This document shows, piece after piece, positions 33,322-42,900 of a stretch of DNA of 64,000 nucleotides (the stretch's first letter is position 1; each line of letters opens with the position of its first letter). The DNA lies in the IMG/VR virus record IMGVR_UViG_3300030943_000011, positions 1 through 64,000 of that record; one strand, written 5' to 3'. The notes under the pieces are model-generated. The model did no database searches, was not told the DNA's origin, and worked only from the letters and a program-made list of their open reading frames with translations. The position numbers and the translations under genes were made by a program. The DNA comes from a virus.

Positions 33322-33888
33322 ATGACAACAAAATTTTATCTTTTTCAAAGGGCAACTGATTCAGTCTGGATTTTTGGAAGTTCAGTAAAAAGCGTTTGCC
33401 CTGCTGGGTCGTACCGAATCGATATTGTGGGCGACAATGTAACAATACATGCAGTATTTAACCGCGACATATCACTTAATTACGGAGCAACATTTGCTGA
33501 CTATTTAAAAGAAAATGGTAATCCTTATGCGTCGATCGCTGAATTTGAAGCTGCAACAATTGGGTTTTTCTGTGCTTCAGAGGCTGGAGCTGTATCCGTT
33601 GGATTAACTGATGCTCAACTTCGTGAAACTGCTGTTCCGGTAACCGTCCCTTTCGATAATGTTGGCGTTTGCAATGGATGTATTGCTGCAGTATTATCTG
33701 ATACGGTTGATTTATCTCATCCGGGATTTATTCAACCCCGGCTTTTGGAAGGTAACATTAAAGTTACTGATGAGAATGGTAATGTCAGCACACTTGCTTT
33801 TGATAAGAAAGAAATATCAGCGTTCAGGGTTAAGCGCGTTTGGGTAACCGGAACAACTGCAAACATGGGTATAGTAGTAATCTATTAA
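33322..33888 (+). CDS. Virion protein, function unknown
   Basis: A 188-residue beta-rich protein starting MTTKFYLFQRATDSVWIFGS. No catalytic motif or membrane segment. Abundance of Val, Ala and Gly and the promoter in front suggest an abundant tail-tube or tail-fibre accessory protein. Family unrecognised. Confidence 0.55.
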   Translation: MTTKFYLFQRATDSVWIFGSSVKSVCPAGSYRIDIVGDNVTIHAVFNRDISLNYGATFADYLKENGNPYASIAEFEAATIGFFCASEAGAVSVGLTDAQLRETAVPVTVPFDNVGVCNGCIAAVLSDTVDLSHPGFIQPRLLEGNIKVTDENGNVSTLAFDKKEISAFRVKRVWVTGTTANMGIVVIY

Positions 33889-33897
33889 TTTACGAAC

Positions 33898-34056
33898 ATG
33901 CTAATAAGATCATTAAGTCTTGCAGTACAATCGAGGGTTCAACAAGGGGCAAATACGGCTCCTGACAATGCACTGTTTTTTATCAGTTTAGTAGACGGAT
34001 TAAAATATTATTTAACCATGACTATTGATGGAGTTGAAAATTACATAACGATTTAA
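33898..34056 (+). CDS. Small protein between virion genes
   Basis: A 52-residue ORF, MLIRSLSLAVQSRVQQ..., ending VENYITI. It sits nine bases after the previous stop and 12 bases before the next ATG, on the same strand. No family recognised. The ending (GLKYYLTMTIDGVENYI) is beta-like and may cap a fibre subunit. Confidence 0.5.
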   Translation: MLIRSLSLAVQSRVQQGANTAPDNALFFISLVDGLKYYLTMTIDGVENYITI

Positions 34057-34067
34057 AAATTCACAAA

Positions 34068-34748
34068 ATGCCAACAAAAAACATAAACGATCCCGAAGCT
34101 AAGGCTGCAATTGCGCTCGCTCTTGGATTAGATAATCCAGATAGTTTGACTGATTTTTTTTATACTAAAGAACAAATTGATTCATTGCTAGATGGTACGT
34201 TTGAAAAAGATGGGTTACTGTATCAATTAACATACACGAGCCGTGCTGTTCCGACTCCTAAAAATCTAATTTTATATTCTGAAGAATTAGATAGAACAAC
34301 TGCTTGGAACGCTTATCATGTTGCAATAACACCGAATCAAGGACTTGACCTAGACGGCAATAACACATTAGAATCCATAGTTCCAACCGATAATTCAAAT
34401 CAGATATTAAGGTTAGTTAGTTCTATAACTGTTGTTGCTGGTTTGGAATACACTTTATCATTTGATGCTAAAAAATCAAGTGACTTGGCGTATGCAAAAT
34501 GGTCTGTTTATGACGTAGATCATGACACTTTTCCCGTAGAAAAAGTTAGTTTTTTTAGCCAGTTAAGCGAAACCGTAAGTCGCGTAAGTCTTAAATTTAC
34601 AGTTCCTACCGGTTGCACTTCGATTAATATATATTTGGTTGCTGATAATCAAAATCAGGACTTAACTGGAACTTTATATATTGGTAGGGTGCAATTGGAT
34701 GATACTGGTTCTAAGTATATCAAAACCACTGATACGCCCGTACAATGA
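34068..34748 (+). CDS. Tail fibre-type protein with a carbohydrate-binding-like domain
   Basis: A 226-residue protein. The N-terminal 60 residues look like a virion attachment part. From about residue 66 (NLILYSEELDRTTAWNAY) to the end it resembles the CBM-like jelly-roll domain found in phage tail fibres, with the recurring NLILYSE...W opening. It may bind surface sugars. It overlaps the beta-helix gene by four bases. Confidence 0.65.
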   Translation: MPTKNINDPEAKAAIALALGLDNPDSLTDFFYTKEQIDSLLDGTFEKDGLLYQLTYTSRAVPTPKNLILYSEELDRTTAWNAYHVAITPNQGLDLDGNNTLESIVPTDNSNQILRLVSSITVVAGLEYTLSFDAKKSSDLAYAKWSVYDVDHDTFPVEKVSFFSQLSETVSRVSLKFTVPTGCTSINIYLVADNQNQDLTGTLYIGRVQLDDTGSKYIKTTDTPVQ

Positions 34749-36757
34749 AATATTATTTTCTGACAATAGTTTTGTTTTGTACTATGCTTGCTAATGCGGC
34801 ATTACACACTGTCACAAGCGGTACAGGAACATTTCACACGCTGCAAGATGTGAGCGAACATACTTTTGTTGCAGGAGATACAATTGCTTTTCATGCCGGA
34901 GAAACATTTACCGGATCGCTAACACTTGGTCAATCTGGTACGTCTGGTAATCCTATTGTTTTTACTAAATATGGAACTGGTTCTGATCCAATTATAACAG
35001 GATTTACAACCGTTACATCATGGACTAATTTAGGTAGTAATATTTGGGAAAGTACCAATGCTGTTTCAACCCTTTCGACCTGTAACATGGTATCGATTAA
35101 TGGGGTTAATACTTCAAAAGGTAGGTATCCAAATCCTGATGCGACATGGGGCGGTTTTTTGACTATTGATTCACACACAGGAACTACATCAATCACTCAT
35201 AACGCTTTTACTGGAAATCCAAATTGGACAGGTGCAGAGGTTGTAATGAAAATAAATGGGTATGTTACTTGTCGTACACGAATAACCAATCAATCTGAAG
35301 GAACATTAACTTGCAATACGGCTGACGCAGGAACCCCAGCAGATACTTATGGTTTTTTTATTCAAGACGATATTAGAACTCTTGATCAACAAAATGAGTG
35401 GTATTACAATCCTTCAACTAAAAAAATAAGTATTTATAGTGCAAGTCAGCCAGTAAATGTTAAAGTGGCTTCTGTTGAAAATCTATTTGAATACCTTACA
35501 CCAAATAATGTAACGCAAGGTAATTGGTCAATTGTTGAGAATATTACATTCGAGGGTGCAAATAATAATGCTTTGTCAATAGCAGAATCACGCCCGTATC
35601 TAAATCATGCAACAATTCAGAATTGTAATATAAAATATACCGGTGTCAATGCAATACAGATTAAGGGTGATTATCTTGAAATTTTAAACAATAATATTCA
35701 ATATTCAAATAGAAAGGCAATTGAGGCTCCAGCTTCAACAAACGTTACAATTAAAGATAATATTATTGATAGCAGTGGTTTGTTATATGGAATGGCCGGA
35801 AGCGGTTTTTATGGGGCAACCTGCGCGGTTTCAGTTGGAAGTGAATGGATAACTCCAAGTCCGATTCTGGTTGAGAACAATAGAATAACAAACACAGCTC
35901 TTAATGGTATTCATTGTCAAAGCGGAATAGTTACAATTAAAAATAACTTTATTGATACATATTGTGTAAACGGTGATGATGGTGCTGGAATATACTCATG
36001 GCATACTTCCGGTGTTGAAATCGTTGGAAACATTATTATAAATGGTATTGGTGATGTCAACGGAAGAACAGGAACATTCCCGATTCAGGCTTGTGGTATT
36101 TATTTAGATGAATTAACAAATAATTGTTCAGTACATGGTAATTCAGTCTACAATGCTACGGTTCACGGCATATTTATGAACGAAGCCAGAAATATAGATA
36201 TTTATGACAATACTGTTTTTGACACAAAAAACATTCGGACAGAAAATGCTCCAGCTAATCAACTTGCAATAAATAGCAGTAGCGATCCACTATATCAAGC
36301 TACTGAAATGAATGTGTACAATAACATATTTGTAGCAAAATCAAATCAAATAGTTGCCGGGTTTCAATCAACAATCAACAACCTAACTTTGATGGGTAGT
36401 TTTCGCAATAACTATTATGCGATGCCCGAAAATCCTAATGGAAATTTATTTTGGGTTCAACAACCAAATCAAACTGATATACAAGATAAAACTCTTTCTG
36501 AATGGAAGTCATTTTCAGGTCAAGATTCAAATTCAAAGTTATCACCACAAATAGTTTCTTCTGTAAATGATCTTCAGTTTGAATATAATTCAACTACATC
36601 CCCCAAACCGATTACTTTAAGTCGTCCAATGATGGACGTAAAAGGTAATAAATATGCCAAATCTGTGACCTTACAATCTTTTACTTCTGTGGTTTTAATG
36701 AAGGATTTGACTCCCCGCATTTACTTAAAATTTGCAGGTAAAATATATCATTTTTAA
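34745..36757 (+). CDS. Right-handed beta-helix protein with signal peptide (spike or depolymerase candidate)
   Basis: A 670-residue protein. Residues 1-19 (MKYYFLTIVLFCTMLANA) look like a signal peptide, unusual for a virion protein. From about 265 to 530 it has parallel beta-helix repeats of the pectate lyase/NosD type (NNNALSIAE, INNNIQYSNRKAIEA, NVTIKDNIIDSS, VENNRITNTALNGI, IYDNTVFDTK). The fold is shared by polysaccharide-degrading spikes and by secreted lyases. It ends its unit before a terminator. The enzyme activity and whether it is on the virion or exported are open. Confidence 0.75.
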   Translation: MKYYFLTIVLFCTMLANAALHTVTSGTGTFHTLQDVSEHTFVAGDTIAFHAGETFTGSLTLGQSGTSGNPIVFTKYGTGSDPIITGFTTVTSWTNLGSNIWESTNAVSTLSTCNMVSINGVNTSKGRYPNPDATWGGFLTIDSHTGTTSITHNAFTGNPNWTGAEVVMKINGYVTCRTRITNQSEGTLTCNTADAGTPADTYGFFIQDDIRTLDQQNEWYYNPSTKKISIYSASQPVNVKVASVENLFEYLTPNNVTQGNWSIVENITFEGANNNALSIAESRPYLNHATIQNCNIKYTGVNAIQIKGDYLEILNNNIQYSNRKAIEAPASTNVTIKDNIIDSSGLLYGMAGSGFYGATCAVSVGSEWITPSPILVENNRITNTALNGIHCQSGIVTIKNNFIDTYCVNGDDGAGIYSWHTSGVEIVGNIIINGIGDVNGRTGTFPIQACGIYLDELTNNCSVHGNSVYNATVHGIFMNEARNIDIYDNTVFDTKNIRTENAPANQLAINSSSDPLYQATEMNVYNNIFVAKSNQIVAGFQSTINNLTLMGSFRNNYYAMPENPNGNLFWVQQPNQTDIQDKTLSEWKSFSGQDSNSKLSPQIVSSVNDLQFEYNSTTSPKPITLSRPMMDVKGNKYAKSVTLQSFTSVVLMKDLTPRIYLKFAGKIYHF

Positions 36758-36808
36758 TTATTCTATTGCACTTGTCGAACCTCTTTTGCACTCACTTTTA
36801 ACAAAATA

Positions 36809-36845
36809 AATCGGTCATTTTCAGCGGAAAATTGACCGATTTTTC
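36809..36845 (+). terminator. Terminator of the spike unit
   Basis: AATCGGTCATTTTC, loop AGCG, GAAAATTGACCGATT and TTTT: a stem of about 14 bp with a T-run. It separates the virion genes from the recombinase island. Confidence 0.8.
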
Positions 36846-36902
36846 GTAATTTAGAAGTGATAAAAAATTCGAAAACTTTAAAATTAATCCTTAAATTTGG
36901 GG

Positions 36903-36977
36903 CATTGCCTTGAGTGTTCCGTGACAGTGATGTCCGGACGGTGTCGAATACCGTATCGCACTTAAGGCAATACTTCG
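36903..36977 (+). promoter_or_regulatory. Structured leader ahead of the recombinase island
   Basis: TTGCCTTGAGTG (about 36905-36916) pairs with CGCACTTAAGGCAA (about 36958-36971). Inside lies a small palindrome GTCCGGAC and a hairpin ACGGT GTCGAAT ACCGT. A strong AGGAGG ribosome-binding site follows 14 bases after the outer stem, rare in Bacteroidota. It may be an RNA regulator or a recombination site. Confidence 0.45.
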
Positions 36978-36993
36978 TTTAGGAGGTTTAAAA

Positions 36994-37122
36994 ATGAACA
37001 CTGCTTTAAAATTGGTCCACAACGCGAACGGAAAGCGGGACTACATCAACCGGCTGATCCAGGCCGAACCAAAAACCGGAGTTTTATTTGTTGATTTTAT
37101 TTGGCCAGACCGTTATTAAGAA
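36994..37122 (+). CDS. N-terminal fragment of a recombinase (other frame)
   Basis: A 42-residue ORF, MNTALKLVHNANGKRDYINR..., with an AGGAGG site six bases upstream. It overlaps the start of the recombinase frame, and a +1 shift near 37090-37110 would join them into one protein of about 320 residues. On its own it is not a complete protein. It may be a programmed frameshift or a broken gene. Confidence 0.5.
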
Positions 37123-37978
37123 ATCAAAACGGCGGGGAGTAAGCTATGTTAAAGGGTATAAAACCCTGGTAAATCATTTGAAAGCTTTTTCCAAAGAGTA
37201 TGAAGCTGATATCTATACCAACAGCGTTGGTGAAGACTTTATGGATGATTTTATTTTGTACCTGCAGGATAAGGATCTGCGGCAAACATACATCATCACG
37301 CTTTTATCACTCGTTAAGGCGATGGCTGCCAAGGCCGCGAAGTATGGATATGCGGTTGACTCCAGTTACGATGACGTAACGGTAGATCCGGAGGAGATCT
37401 TCACGGTTTATTTATCGATGAATGAAATCACCAGAATCTATTATTTTAAGGGATTGACGAAAAAACAGGAACGAATCCGTGATCTGTTCGTTGTTGGATG
37501 CCTTACTGCGCTGCGTTATTCAGATTATTCAACCCTAACAAAAGAAAACTTCACAAAAGACTACATTGTCAAAATCACCAAGAAAACTGGTAAAAAAGTA
37601 ACGATTCCGCTACACAACTACGTCCGCGAAATTTATACAAAGTACGACGGTGAAGTTTCACCAGGTATCAGCCTCCAGCATTTTAACCGCTACATCAAAA
37701 AGATTTGTCAGAGGGTAGGGTTTACCGAGGAAATCGTTTACCACTACACCAAAGGAGGAAAGTTGGTCACCGAGTCAAAACAGAAATGGCAATTAGTCAG
37801 TAGCCATACAGGGCGTCGAAGTGCGGCAACTAACCTCTATCAAACTGGCAGGATAAAAACCTATGAGATTATGGCACTCACTGGCCATACGACTGAGAAA
37901 AGCTTTTTCCGATACATTCGAACGTCCGATGAAGATAAGGCCAGACAAATTGCCGGAGATAACTTTTTTCGGCATTAA
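37088..37978 (+). CDS. Tyrosine recombinase of the cargo island
   Basis: Up to 296 residues, but this frame offers only a TTG start without a ribosome-binding site. Catalytic residues are visible: Arg in CLTALRYSDYS, Lys in KKTGKKVTI, His and Arg in SSHTGRRSAATNL, His in LTGHTTE and Tyr in FFRYIRTS. It resembles the phage-type integrases of Bacteroidota. It lies on the same strand as a lipoprotein and a membrane gene and may have brought them in. The N-terminal part is in another frame (separate entry). Confidence 0.75.
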   Translation: MLILFGQTVIKKSKRRGVSYVKGYKTLVNHLKAFSKEYEADIYTNSVGEDFMDDFILYLQDKDLRQTYIITLLSLVKAMAAKAAKYGYAVDSSYDDVTVDPEEIFTVYLSMNEITRIYYFKGLTKKQERIRDLFVVGCLTALRYSDYSTLTKENFTKDYIVKITKKTGKKVTIPLHNYVREIYTKYDGEVSPGISLQHFNRYIKKICQRVGFTEEIVYHYTKGGKLVTESKQKWQLVSSHTGRRSAATNLYQTGRIKTYEIMALTGHTTEKSFFRYIRTSDEDKARQIAGDNFFRH

Positions 37979-38000
37979 ACTTATTTCACATCAAAAATCA

Positions 38001-38027
38001 AAACCTGCTCCCCGCAGGTTTTTTTAT
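38001..38027 (+). terminator. Terminator after the recombinase
   Basis: AAACCTGC, TCCCC loop, GCAGGTTTTTTT: a short strong stem with a T-run. Confidence 0.75.
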
Positions 38028-38074
38028 TTCATTCATTTGTCATAACTTAGTTGGATAAACCAAAAATCAAGCTT

Positions 38075-38824
38075 ATGGCATGGATCGTAGTAATTATCAT
38101 TATTGTGGTTTTTGTCGCTGTTAAATCAAAACCAACTAAAAAACCTCTTGAAAAATACATCAGTTACCCTGAAAACATTGTTAAAAGCGACAACGAAAGA
38201 AGGGAAAGAATAGCCAGAGGTGAACATGATGATATGTATTTGGCATACAAAGATCATCATCGGGGAAAATCACTTGCCCAAATCGAACAGTACATAAAAG
38301 CAAAGCGCGAAGAAGGTGGAGATTACTGGAGTAATAGCCGGTTAGAGTATAAAGTATTAATGGATTTGGCCAGACCGCTTGAGATTAGTAGGAATGCAGA
38401 AATAAAGCAATTGGTAGAATCAGAACAGATTTACCAGTATAGTTATACAAAACTACTTGAGTATTACCGAATTATAACATATAATCCACAGATTTATGCA
38501 GGGTTTAATCTAAACTTGCTTAACGATGCACTTGAAAAAGCTTCATTTCAAAAGTTTAATCCAGAACTAATAAAGAAACCACCTTCAACTGCTGTAAGGT
38601 GGTTGATCGCACGTGAAAAAGAAGGTGAATATATTGCCAGTGAACTGAATGATATTGCCGGAAAAATGGAAAAACAGGAATTACCTGAAGAGGCCTACAA
38701 ACGCCAGCGCAAAAATATTCAAAGCAACATTTCAAAAGCAAAGAAGGAAGGTAATTGGCTTAAAACTGAAGAATTAGAACAAAAACTTATAACCCTTAAA
38801 AATCAAAAAATCAATCCAACATGA
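38075..38824 (+). CDS. Membrane-anchored helical protein (cargo)
   Basis: About 249 residues from ATG 38075; a TTG at 38051 would add eight residues. The N-terminus is a membrane anchor (AWIVVIIIIVVFVAV), followed by a long, charged, helical cytoplasmic or periplasmic region (LAQIEQYIKAKREEG; EKMEKQELPEEAYKRQRK). AT-rich. Unknown function; it may be a superinfection-exclusion or defence cargo protein. Overlaps the lipoprotein gene by four bases. Confidence 0.55.
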   Translation: MAWIVVIIIIVVFVAVKSKPTKKPLEKYISYPENIVKSDNERRERIARGEHDDMYLAYKDHHRGKSLAQIEQYIKAKREEGGDYWSNSRLEYKVLMDLARPLEISRNAEIKQLVESEQIYQYSYTKLLEYYRIITYNPQIYAGFNLNLLNDALEKASFQKFNPELIKKPPSTAVRWLIAREKEGEYIASELNDIAGKMEKQELPEEAYKRQRKNIQSNISKAKKEGNWLKTEELEQKLITLKNQKINPT

Positions 38825-39276
38825 AAAAACTATTTGCACTTATTTTTATTTTAACGATAATACTCTCCTGTAGCAAAACGGATGATAGTTCAAATGAAAT
38901 TTTAAAAACTTACATCAAAGTAATATCAACTACGCCGGAGATTGGTGGTATGATTGATAATTCAAATATTATTACGGCAAAGTTGAATTACTATATATCC
39001 TCAAGTGATCGGGTTGGTGATGGTATAATTAGAATAAATGTATTCATTCGATGTAAAGGAAAAGATAATAAAGAAGACTTTAGCGCAGAATCCTATGGCG
39101 GCCCAGCTTTCCCAGAATGGTGGTTACACACTGATTTTAACTATACACTTGATTTAGATGACTATAAATTTTTAGACATTTATCATCCTGTTGAAATTAA
39201 ATTCGCATTTTATAAGAATACTAATGGCCCCCTCAATTACTTTTATGTTAGTGATAAAATAAAATTTAAGAACTAG
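38821..39276 (+). CDS. Lipoprotein (cargo)
   Basis: A 151-residue protein with a type II signal peptide: MKKLFALIFILTIILSC, with the lipobox Cys at residue 17, then SKTDDSS. It has no known domain. Outer-membrane lipoproteins from prophages often block superinfection or change receptors; that is only a possibility here. It is translated together with the upstream membrane protein and followed by a terminator. Confidence 0.65.
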   Translation: MKKLFALIFILTIILSCSKTDDSSNEILKTYIKVISTTPEIGGMIDNSNIITAKLNYYISSSDRVGDGIIRINVFIRCKGKDNKEDFSAESYGGPAFPEWWLHTDFNYTLDLDDYKFLDIYHPVEIKFAFYKNTNGPLNYFYVSDKIKFKN

Positions 39277-39304
39277 AAAATACTATTGAATATTTATCCA
39301 AAAG

Positions 39305-39333
39305 AAAAACCCGGCTAATTTTCCGGGTTTTTC
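39305..39333 (+). terminator. Terminator after the lipoprotein
   Basis: AAAAACCCGG, loop CTAATTTT, CCGGGTTTTT: a symmetric hairpin that can act on both strands. Confidence 0.8.
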
Positions 39334-39361
39334 TTTTGGTATTAATCTCTATCTTTACAAA

Positions 39362-39499
39362 GCCAAACTACATTTATATAATTTTAGAAATACGCTGAAG
39401 GGAATTTTTTTCCCCGGTAGCGTTTTCAGCATTTTAGTATTTCTAAAACTGGATGTGGTTTGGCGACCCGCTATCGGGGTTTTTAAAGCCAAACCACAT
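39362..39499 (+). promoter_or_regulatory. Nested inverted repeat with mutually exclusive hairpins over a start codon
   Basis: GCCAAACTACAT (39362-39373) pairs with ATGTGGTTTGGC (39453-39464). Inside that stem, TTTTAGAAATAC pairs with GTATTTCTAAAA, and CGCTGAA with TTCAGC. The same ATGTGGTTTGGC also pairs perfectly with GCCAAACCACAT (39488-39499), which overlaps the ATG at 39498. Between the two lies CCCGCTATCGGGGTTTTT, a terminator-like hairpin. The layout is that of an attenuator or riboswitch-like switch. Confidence 0.6.
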
Positions 39500-39812
39500 G
39501 GAAAAATCAAAAATCAAAATTAAAGGCATCCGTACTGCTTACATCGATGAAGAAGTGGACGAAAAAAAAGTTGAAGAGAAAGAATCAGTCGAAGAATCGC
39601 TGGTAGATCTTATTTTCGACCGATATGCTCCAGCTGAATCATACCCCGAAAGCACCGATCAAAAAACCACCCTCGATTTAATCGACGAGATGGAATCGAC
39701 CTGCGAAGTTTATAAATCAAAAGTTAAAATGGCTATGGAAGCCAAAGGCTTCAAACTTCACTATACCGGATCCGAATTCATCTGGCTGTTAAAAGAAAGA
39801 TATAATCAGTAA
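39498..39812 (+). CDS. Small acidic protein before the tape measure (tail assembly chaperone candidate)
   Basis: A 104-residue protein starting MEKSKIKIKGIRTAYIDEE. The N-terminus is charged (VDEKKVEEKESVEESL). The C-terminal half, LDLIDEMESTCEVYKSKVKMAM, is helical. Position directly before the tape measure is where siphoviruses keep tail assembly chaperones. No frameshift signal typical of those genes was found. Its start codon lies in the nested inverted repeat. Confidence 0.55.
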   Translation: MEKSKIKIKGIRTAYIDEEVDEKKVEEKESVEESLVDLIFDRYAPAESYPESTDQKTTLDLIDEMESTCEVYKSKVKMAMEAKGFKLHYTGSEFIWLLKERYNQ

Positions 39813-39834
39813 TTCAATCCTTCAGTAATTTAAG

Positions 39835-39860
39835 AAGCGGCAGAAAGCCGCTTTTTTCTT
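39835..39860 (+). terminator. Terminator before the tape measure promoter
   Basis: AAGCGGC AGAAA GCCGCTT with TTTTTC. The GTCCTTTC promoter begins one base after it ends. Confidence 0.75.
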
Positions 39861-39895
39861 GTCCTTTCCATCCGTGTTAGCCTGCATTAGATTTG
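39861..39895 (+). promoter_or_regulatory. Phage promoter GTCCTTTC-N19-TAGATTTG (tape measure unit)
   Basis: GTCCTTTC at 39861-39868, 19 bases, TAGATTTG at 39888-39895, a perfect TAnnTTTG box. The tape measure ATG follows 41 bases later. Confidence 0.75.
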
Positions 39896-39935
39896 AATTC
39901 AGTAAGTAAATCCTTCAGTAATTCAATTCTTCACC

Positions 39936-42900
39936 ATGGCACAATCATACGACCGACGAATAAACCTGTACATCAACATTGATGGCAAAGATGTGAAAAA
40001 CGATGTGGCCAGCATCAAGGCTGAAATGAACAAAATTGTCAACGCACAAGCCCGCATGACAATTGGCTCGAAAGAATACCAGGCACAAGCTGAAAAAATA
40101 AAACATCTTAAAGGCATACTCGACCAGCACCGTCAGGATATCACCAGCATCGACAAATCATGGTCGCTGGGCAAAATGGGCGATTCGTTTAACCGCTATT
40201 TCTCTTTGATTACGGCGGGTATGGCTTCATTGGTAGGTTTGGCATTGTCTGTTCGCCAGGTTGTTCAGTCATTTAACGACTTCGAAGAACGCCTCGATAA
40301 CCTATCGGCTTTAACGGGTTTATCAGGCGAAGATCTCGATTGGTTAGGACAGAAAGCAAAAGATCTCTCCACTGCAACGCTCGAAAGTGGAATCCGGGTA
40401 ACCTATGGAGCGCAGCAAATTGTCGATGCCTTTACCAAAACCGGATCGGCCCGGCCCGAGCTGCTAAAAAATAAAGAAGCATTGGTCGCAGTAACCACCG
40501 AAGCCATCATTTTAGCCAGCGCTGCAAAAATAGAGCTTCAGCCAGCCATCGAAGGGTTGACCATGGTAATGAACCAGTACAACGTTTCGGCCACTGAAGC
40601 CCGTCGCATTATCAATACACTGGGAGCTGGATCCAAAGAAGGTGCCGGAGAAATTCCTTACCTTACCGTTGGTTTTGAGAAAGTAGGTACCGTTGCTTCT
40701 CAGGCCGGATTATCCATCGAAACACTTGTTGCTGCTCTCGAAACCCTTGCGCCTCGAATGACTCAGCCCGAAATTGCAGGGCGCGGATTAAAAGGCGTAT
40801 TGCTTGCGCTTCAGGCCGGAGCCGACGATACCAACCCTAAGATTGTTGGTTTTTCGAATGCGATAGAAAATCTGGCGAAAAAGAACCTGACGGTGACCGA
40901 ATCAATGGCATTATTTGGTTCCGAAAATATTACCTGCGCCAATACTCTAACGGCCAACGTCAAGGAATTGAAATACTATGAGCAAGCAGTAACCGACACC
41001 AATGTAGCCATCGAACAGGCCGCTATTAATACCGACAACAACAATTCGAAACTGGCCCAGGCAAAAAACAGGCTGAACCTGATGAGCATCGAACTGGGTG
41101 AAAAGCTTGCACCGGCGCTTACCATTAGCACCAGTGGCTTATCTTATTTTATTAAGGCAATGAGTATCATGGCCAATTTTGTAAGTCAGAATAAAGTTTT
41201 GCTTGTAACATTACTTGTATCTTTAATTGCTTATGGATCGGCTATAAGAATAGCCACAATAATGGAAGCGGGTTTAAACCGGGAAAAGGGAATAGGACTG
41301 GTTATTACAAAGTTGAGTATTTTCTGGAACAGAGCAGCCAGTAGCGCAATGCTGTTGTATCAGGCTGCGGTTGCATTACTAACAGGTAATATTACCAGAG
41401 CGACACGTGCAATGCAGCTATTTTGGGCATTCTCTGCATTAAATCCTGTGGGTTTGATTACTGCAGCAGTTGTAGGATTAGGAGCGGCATTGTATTTTCT
41501 TTCCGGAAGGCTCACCGCAGCACAAAAAGCGCAAAAAATGCTCAACGACATGAACGTGGAAGCCCAGAAAAATATCGTTGAAGAAAAAATTAAGCTTGAA
41601 ACATTAATGGATTTGGCCCGCGACGAAAAGCTTTCGAAAATGGATCGGCTGAAAGCCATTATGCAACTCAATGCCATTTCGCCCAAATATCTCGGAGGCT
41701 TAACCCTCGAAAATATTAATACCAAAGCTGCAACCGAATCAACAAAAGCTTATACCGAATCACTTTTACATAATGCCCGTGCTCAGGCAGCCAAAGAAAA
41801 AATAATAGAGATAGATAAACAACTGCTCGATTTGCAAGCTGGAAATATAGAAAATATATCATTTTTAGATAAAGCAAGAGTTAGATTGGCAGAAGGGTTT
41901 AAGCATGACTATAGTGCAGAAAAGGCTAATACACTAATAGCTGCCAAGGCAATTGAAGATTTAACTAAACAAAAAGAAAAGTTGGTTGGCATCGCTAAAG
42001 AGCAGGCTGTGGCCGATTTATTAACCGGTGGAGGTGGTGGCGATCCTATCAATACCGATTTAATCAGAGCCAAAGAACTGGAGCTTGAACTGGCAAATAA
42101 AATGCCGCGTTCAACTGAAGCCGAAATAGTGGCAAGGAATAAAGCCATCGAAACTATTCAAAAAGAAATCGACCGGCTCAATGCCCTGGGAACCGTAAAA
42201 GAAGGTGCTGCAGGCGAAGAGCAAGCTAAACGTGACGAGAAAGCCATTAAAAAGAAAATGGACTTTGAAGAAGCCGCGCATAACGACGAGATGAGCCGCA
42301 TTAACCGCGAACATCTCGATGGTAAAACTACCGACGATCAGTACAAAGCCGATTTGCTTGATGAAGACCTAAAGTTTCTGGCTAAAAAGTTGACTATTTA
42401 TAAGGTTGGAAGCAAGGAATATAAAGCCGCTTACAACGAATCACTGCAGAAACAGGTCGATGCGCAGAAAGTAGTTCAGGATTTACTCCTAAAAGCTCAA
42501 AAAGGACTGGCCGATGCCGGTATCGAAAATCTTAAGGATGGAATTAACAAAGAAAAAGCTCTTCAGGAGCAACGCTTTAAAGAAGAAATTGACGCCCTGA
42601 AAAAACAGTTGCTAGAGAAGGCCGTTCTGTCCGATCAGGAGATTGCCCTTAACGATACCATCAACCAAACTATTGAACAGAAAAAAATAACGCACCTAAA
42701 AGCAATGGCCGATCTGGATAAGGCCGGTGCTTTGCAAAAACAGATGGATGCTGCAATTATCGATCAGGCTAAAGCAGCAACAGACGAGGAAAAATATGCA
42801 GCCGAACGCGAGCTGGCACAGGCGCAATACGATCAGGACATTCAGGACGCCAACGGTAATGCCGCAAAAATAGCCCAGGCCGAACGTGGTCTTTCTGATC

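Noticed and set aside
37088-37978. Recombinase as a complete gene with TTG start
   Set aside because: No ribosome-binding site and a better N-terminus lies upstream in another frame; kept as likely frameshifted.
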